Part shown: piece by piece, positions 5,915 through 9,094 of the stretch
How the letters are laid out: each line of letters opens with the position of its first letter
Position numbering within the stretch: position 1 is the stretch's first letter
DNA from: Acidobacteriota bacterium
Lineage (GTDB): Bacteria; Acidobacteriota; Thermoanaerobaculia; Multivoradales; JAHEKO01
DNA: 9,094 nt
Reading direction: 5' to 3'
Assembly: GCA_006227875.1 (NCBI GenBank)
Contig: SBFI01000047.1
Coordinates: 1 to 9,094, forward strand
Made by a program: the position numbers and the translations under genes
The notes under the pieces: model-generated
Told to the model about the DNA's origin: nothing
Seen by the model: only the letters and a program-made list of their open reading frames with translations
Database searches by the model: none

Positions 5915-7449
5915 GCAGCCGGTACGACATCGTCGTCATAGGCGCCGGTCACAACGGTCTGACAGCCGCCGCCCTGCTGGCCAAGCACGGTCAGAAGGTT
6001 CTGGTCCTCGAACGCCGTGATGTAGTCGGCGGCCTTGCTGCCGGTGAGGAGTTTCATCCGGGGTATCACACCACGGGTGTCCTTCACGACACATCGGGTG
6101 TCCGTCGATGGGTAATCGACGAGCTCGATCTCAGCCAGCACGGGCTGGAGCTGCGAAAGACGTCCCCAGCCGTTCTCGTCCCCAACAGCGAGGGTACCGG
6201 ATACCTGCACTACCGCGATCCCGAGAAGGCACACAAAGAGATTGCAGCCTTTTCCGAATCCGACGCCGACAACTACTACCGGTACCGCTCGTTTCTCCAG
6301 CGCATCACCCCCGTCTTACGCAAGGTCTTCGACGAGCTCCCCCCGGATGTCGAGTCGCTCGGTCTCTCCGATCTCTGGGATCTCGGCAAGAAAGCGATCT
6401 CGCTGCGACTCCTCGGCAAGAACGACATGATGGAGATCTTTCGCATCGCGCCGATGTGCGTTGCCGACTGGCTCAACGAGTGGTTCGAGACCGAGCTGGT
6501 CAAAGCGGCCATGGCGGCCCCGGCCATCCACAACTCCGTTGCCGGTCCCTGGTCACCGGGGAGCAATCTCAATCTGCTGCTCGCCGAGACTCAGGGTGAT
6601 AGCGCGGTCGTGGGCGGGCCCCAGGCTCTCCTGAGCGCTCTGGCCAAATCGGCGGCAGCCCAGGGGGCAGAAGTGCGCACCGGCACCCCGGTGCGGCGGG
6701 TCAACATCGAATCGGGCAAGGCCTGGGGAGTAACCCTCGAGGATGGCGAGGTCATCGAGGCCGCCAAGGTGGTCGCCTCCTGCCACCCGCGCCATCTCTT
6801 TCTGGATCTGGTCGAACCCCGCTTCCTGCCCTTCGAGTTCCAGCAGAATGTAGAGCGCTATCGCACCCGGGGCACTGCCGCCAAGATCGATCTGGCTTTG
6901 AGCGCCTACCCCGAATTCTCCTGCCGGCCCGATGCCAAGGCCGATATCATTCGCAACGGCGAGACACTGGACGACCTCGAGCGGGCCTTCGACGCGGTCA
7001 AATACCGGCGGTTCTCGGAAAGACCGGTGCTGGATGTCTGGGTGCCGACGATCGATTCGTCCGCCCTGGCCCCGGAAGGCCACCATGTCTTCTCGGTCCT
7101 CGTCCACTTCGCACCCTACGAACTCGACGGGGGCTGGAGCGAGGCCAAGAAAGAAAAGCTCTACGAGGCTGCGATGGAGACCCTTGCCGAGTACGCTCCG
7201 GGTGTAAGACAGGCGGTCGTCGGTCGGCGGATCCTGAGTCCGGCCGATCTGGAGGAACGTTACGGTGTGAACGGCGGCCATCTCCACCATGGCGAGCACA
7301 GCACCGATCAGCTGCTGTCGCGTCCGACACCGGAATGCGTCCGCTACCGGACGCCCTTCCCGGGGCTCTTTCTCTGCGGTAGCGGTAGCCATCCGGGTGG
7401 AGGGATCACCTGTGCCCCCGGTGGTCTGGCCGTCAGGTCGATCCTGTAA
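5911..7449 (+). CDS. FAD-dependent oxidoreductase, PYROXD2/CrtI family, copy 2
   Basis: This 512-residue paralogue of the preceding gene shows the same order of motifs: IVVIGAGHNGL with G11-x-G13-x-x-G16, VLVLERRDVVGG, NGGHLHHGEHSTDQLLSRP near the C-terminus, and a final FAD block CGSGSHPGGGITCAPGGLA (from Cys489). The middle (about 60-330) is clearly diverged from copy 1, so the two may act on different intermediates or form a hetero-oligomer. The start at 5911 gives an ATGA overlap with the upstream stop and puts the Rossmann motif at the usual position; GGAGG (5896-5900) lies ten bases upstream. The same frame stays open back to 5689, but that stretch overlaps the conserved end of copy 1 in another frame and resembles no protein, so it is excluded. 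A 69-bp gap to the MetV-like gene follows. Confidence 0.88.
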   Translation: MSSRYDIVVIGAGHNGLTAAALLAKHGQKVLVLERRDVVGGLAAGEEFHPGYHTTGVLHDTSGVRRWVIDELDLSQHGLELRKTSPAVLVPNSEGTGYLHYRDPEKAHKEIAAFSESDADNYYRYRSFLQRITPVLRKVFDELPPDVESLGLSDLWDLGKKAISLRLLGKNDMMEIFRIAPMCVADWLNEWFETELVKAAMAAPAIHNSVAGPWSPGSNLNLLLAETQGDSAVVGGPQALLSALAKSAAAQGAEVRTGTPVRRVNIESGKAWGVTLEDGEVIEAAKVVASCHPRHLFLDLVEPRFLPFEFQQNVERYRTRGTAAKIDLALSAYPEFSCRPDAKADIIRNGETLDDLERAFDAVKYRRFSERPVLDVWVPTIDSSALAPEGHHVFSVLVHFAPYELDGGWSEAKKEKLYEAAMETLAEYAPGVRQAVVGRRILSPADLEERYGVNGGHLHHGEHSTDQLLSRPTPECVRYRTPFPGLFLCGSGSHPGGGITCAPGGLAVRSIL

Positions 7450-7518
7450 CTGCTGATCCCGGCTTGCGGGGCGGCCATCGGGGCCGAAACGGCCCGGTTG
7501 ACCAGAGAGTTACGAGCC
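7450..7518 (+). repeat. 69-bp intergenic gap with a GC hairpin
   Basis: GGGCCG (7481-7486) and CGGCCC (7490-7495) form a perfect six-pair stem with an AAA loop. No T-run follows, so it is not a standard terminator. It may be an mRNA-processing or stability element, or mark a minor transcription boundary, between the FAD genes and the MetV-MetF pair. This is the only real gap in the operon. Confidence 0.35.
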
Positions 7519-8013
7519 ATGTCTCTGCGGACTCAGCTTCAAGATCACCCCGGGCTGTTGGTCTGGTCCTGGAAGATTACCGAAAAGCTGTTGCTGGCAC
7601 AGCGCGGCCTGTTCGAGCGTCTCGGTCTCGAACGCTCCTCACGCCTCGTCCACTGGCTCGAGAAACCGCTCAAGAAGATCCTCTTCGACTGCCGGATGTG
7701 TGGTCAGTGCATCCTCCACTACACCGGGATGACCTGCCCCATGACCTGCCCCAAACAGCTGCGCAACGGGCCCTGTGGCGGCGTCTGCATGGACGGCACA
7801 TGCGAGGTCATTCCGGACAACGACTGTGTGTGGGTAAAGGCGGTCGAGCGGTCGGGCAAAACCCCCTGGGAGTCGGAGCTCAACCGTCTCAACCCGCCGG
7901 TGGACTGGCGTCTGGAAGACCTCGCATCATGGGTGACGTTTGCCACCGGTCGTGATCAGACCACCGTCGGCGGCAAAGAGGGTGCCGTCTACGCCGAAGG
8001 CGACCGCCAATGA
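7519..8013 (+). CDS. metV: MetV-type protein (MTHFR C-terminal domain family), Cys-rich partner of MetF
   Basis: This 164-residue protein is built around a dense cysteine block, DCRMCGQC-x8-CPMTCP-x7-PCGGVC-x4-C, giving Cys58, 61, 64, 73, 77, 86, 90 and 95. The pattern, with the NGPCGGV core, is that of the methylenetetrahydrofolate reductase C-terminal domain family (MTHFR_C, PF12225). MetV proteins of that family pair with MetF in acetogens and other bacteria; the cysteines are expected to bind Fe-S clusters or zinc. The first 50 residues are a probable helical extension. No membrane segment is evident. The ATG at 7519 follows AGAGAG (7504-7509) by nine bases and is preferred over a TTG at 7498, which would add seven residues. 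The stop overlaps the metF start as ATGA, fitting production of the two subunits together. MetV would route electrons to or from the flavin of MetF; the electron carrier is not identifiable here. Confidence 0.87.
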   Translation: MSLRTQLQDHPGLLVWSWKITEKLLLAQRGLFERLGLERSSRLVHWLEKPLKKILFDCRMCGQCILHYTGMTCPMTCPKQLRNGPCGGVCMDGTCEVIPDNDCVWVKAVERSGKTPWESELNRLNPPVDWRLEDLASWVTFATGRDQTTVGGKEGAVYAEGDRQ

Positions 8014-9011
8014 GCGCCAGCGAAACCACCCGGTCTTCCGGCCCGGCGTCGGCCCCCAGCCGTCTGGCTTCCGTGCTGAATTCGGGTCAGTTTGCCCTGG
8101 CAATCGAAATCTCTCCCCCGGTCGGCCCGAACCCTGGCGCCCTGCACCGGCAGATCGAGCTGCTGCGCGGTTACGGCGACGCCTACAACGTCACCGACAA
8201 CCAGTCGGCCAAGGTCCACATGTGCAGTCTTGCCGCCTCGATTCTGCTCCAGCAGGCGGGCCTCGAGCCCGTCTTCCAGCTCACCTGTCGGGACCGCAAC
8301 CGCCTGGGTCTGCAGTCGGATCTGTTGGGGGCGGCCGCCCTGGGCATCAAGAACGTCCTGGCGCTGAGCGGCGATCACCCGGTGTGTGGCGACCATCCGC
8401 ATGTCGACTACGTGGGTGACATCGACTCGATGAACCTCATTCGCATGATCCGATTGATGCGCGACGAGCAGGTTTTCGAGAGCGGCAAGCCGATTCCCAA
8501 AATTGCCCCCGAGTTTCTTGTCGGCGCCGCCGCCAACCCCTTCTCACCACCACACGACTTCCGCCCGCAACGGCTGGCCAAGAAGATCCGCGCCGGGGCA
8601 CAGTTCATCCAGACCCAGCTGGTCTTCAATCTCTCCCGCTTCCGCGACTACATGGCCCGGGTCGTGGACATGGGGCTCCACGAGAAGGTACCCATCATGG
8701 GTGGCATCGGACCCATCCGCTCGCTCAAGGGTGCCGGCTTCATGGCCGACATGATCGCGGGGATGGATGTGCCCGACTACGTCTTCGAGCGTTTTCGTGG
8801 ACTCTCGGACGAGGACCAGGCAAAGGCGGGGCTCGATCTCTGCTGCGAGATCGGCAGCGAGGTCATGGAGATCGAGGGGGTGAGAGGGCTGCACATCATG
8901 GCCGTCGGTTGGCCGGCCGCAGTTCCCGAAATTGTCCGCAATCTGGGCCTCTACCCCCGACCCGAGCTGTCCGGGGCGGTAGTGACCCCCGAGGTCACCG
9001 AGCCCACTTAG
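8010..9011 (+). CDS. metF: 5,10-methylenetetrahydrofolate reductase (MetF)
   Basis: This 333-residue protein is a flavin-dependent TIM-barrel enzyme that interconverts 5,10-methylene-THF and 5-methyl-THF. AIEISPP (31-37) carries Glu33, equivalent to the catalytic Glu of E. coli MetF. VTDNQ (61-65), QLTCRDRNRLGLQSDLLGAAALGI (from 90) and ALSGD with Asp122 are the folate and flavin-site blocks; AGAQFIQTQLVF (195-206) and PIMGGIGPI (228-236) follow. The end, GVRGLHIMAVGWPAAVPEIV, differs from the GIHFYTLN end of E. coli-type MetF and fits MetF proteins that work with MetV. The ATG overlaps the metV stop (ATGA), with GAAGG (7996-8000) nine bases upstream. In this operon it could oxidise methyl-THF formed by the GcvT-like protein or supply methyl-THF for methionine synthesis; the direction is not readable from sequence. 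The last four bases overlap a possible convergent gene. Confidence 0.92.
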   Translation: MSASETTRSSGPASAPSRLASVLNSGQFALAIEISPPVGPNPGALHRQIELLRGYGDAYNVTDNQSAKVHMCSLAASILLQQAGLEPVFQLTCRDRNRLGLQSDLLGAAALGIKNVLALSGDHPVCGDHPHVDYVGDIDSMNLIRMIRLMRDEQVFESGKPIPKIAPEFLVGAAANPFSPPHDFRPQRLAKKIRAGAQFIQTQLVFNLSRFRDYMARVVDMGLHEKVPIMGGIGPIRSLKGAGFMADMIAGMDVPDYVFERFRGLSDEDQAKAGLDLCCEIGSEVMEIEGVRGLHIMAVGWPAAVPEIVRNLGLYPRPELSGAVVTPEVTEPT

Positions 9012-9094
9012 CCCGCTGAACGGAGCCGCTCGATGGCGGTGACAGCTCGGGCTCTTTCGGCCGAGAATTCGTCTCCTTCGGCTCGCGCCAGGAA
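9008..9094 (-). CDS. C-terminal end of an unidentified minus-strand gene (partial)
   Basis: Reading leftward from 9094, an open frame of 28 codons ends in TAA (complement of 9008-9010). It overlaps the metF stop by three to four bases in a convergent arrangement. The peptide, ending in FSAERARAVTAIERLRSAG, is rich in Ala, Arg and Glu and looks like a soluble helix end. It is too short to assign. The competing reading is a plus-strand gene starting at the ATG at 9033, which has GGAG (9022-9025) seven bases upstream and encodes MAVTARALSAENSS. I slightly favour the minus strand because its residue composition is more protein-like, but only sequence beyond the edge can decide. Confidence 0.42.
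   Translation of the reverse strand, partial: FLARAEGDEFSAERARAVTAIERLRSAG

Noticed and set aside
6553..7392. 279-codon minus-strand open frame over copy 2 of the FAD gene
   Set aside because: It is a shadow of the real plus-strand gene, with no recognisable protein features.
4328..7449. Carotenoid biosynthesis locus based on CrtI-like proteins
   Set aside because: No phytoene synthase, cyclase or prenyl synthase gene is present. The motifs fit the PYROXD2 branch and all neighbours are folate enzymes.
7481..7495. Intrinsic terminator between the second FAD gene and metV
   Set aside because: The stem is perfect but only six pairs and is followed by GGTTGACC rather than a T-run, so termination is unlikely.
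1..9094. CRISPR array, tRNA, rRNA, insertion sequence or phage genes
   Set aside because: No direct-repeat array, tRNA-like cloverleaf, transposase motif or terminal inverted repeats were seen.

Overview
The window is GC-rich bacterial DNA with tightly packed genes, several of them joined by start/stop overlaps. It holds six complete protein genes on the plus strand and the ends of two minus-strand genes cut by the window edges. The left edge has the first 38 codons of a secreted or outer-membrane protein whose mature N-terminus looks like a carboxypeptidase-regulatory-like domain, as in Oar-type TonB-dependent receptors. Next to it is a sulfatase-fold lipoprotein fused to a long TPR array. 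That pairing, with the LRALGYV linker motif, suggests Acidobacteriota or a related deep soil or marine lineage. This is inference from gene content; no rRNA or other phylogenetic marker is present.

Layout: complement(<1..116) is the receptor-like gene. Positions 117-468 are a divergent intergenic region with several inverted repeats and a possible promoter. Positions 469-2877 encode the sulfatase-TPR lipoprotein. Positions 2878-3137 are a gap with a nested inverted repeat that could form a structured leader. Positions 3138-9011 look like one operon of five genes: a GcvT/DmdA-family folate-dependent transferase, two tandem PYROXD2/CrtI-type FAD oxidoreductases, a Cys-rich MetV-type protein, and a MetF-type methylenetetrahydrofolate reductase. 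The junctions are TGATG, ATGA, a 69-bp gap, and ATGA. A probable minus-strand gene ends convergently at 9008 and overlaps the metF stop.

The operon reads as a one-carbon module. The GcvT-like protein would move a methyl or methylene group from an unknown substrate onto tetrahydrofolate. MetV and MetF would interconvert methyl-THF and methylene-THF. The two FAD enzymes would oxidise the substrate or its demethylated product. The combination resembles known THF-dependent demethylation systems (DmdA for DMSP, LigM/DesA for aryl methyl ethers) and the FAD plus GcvT architecture of sarcosine and dimethylglycine dehydrogenases. Here, however, the flavoproteins belong to a different fold family and are separate genes. 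The substrate cannot be read from the sequence, and this operon is the most likely undescribed system in the window.
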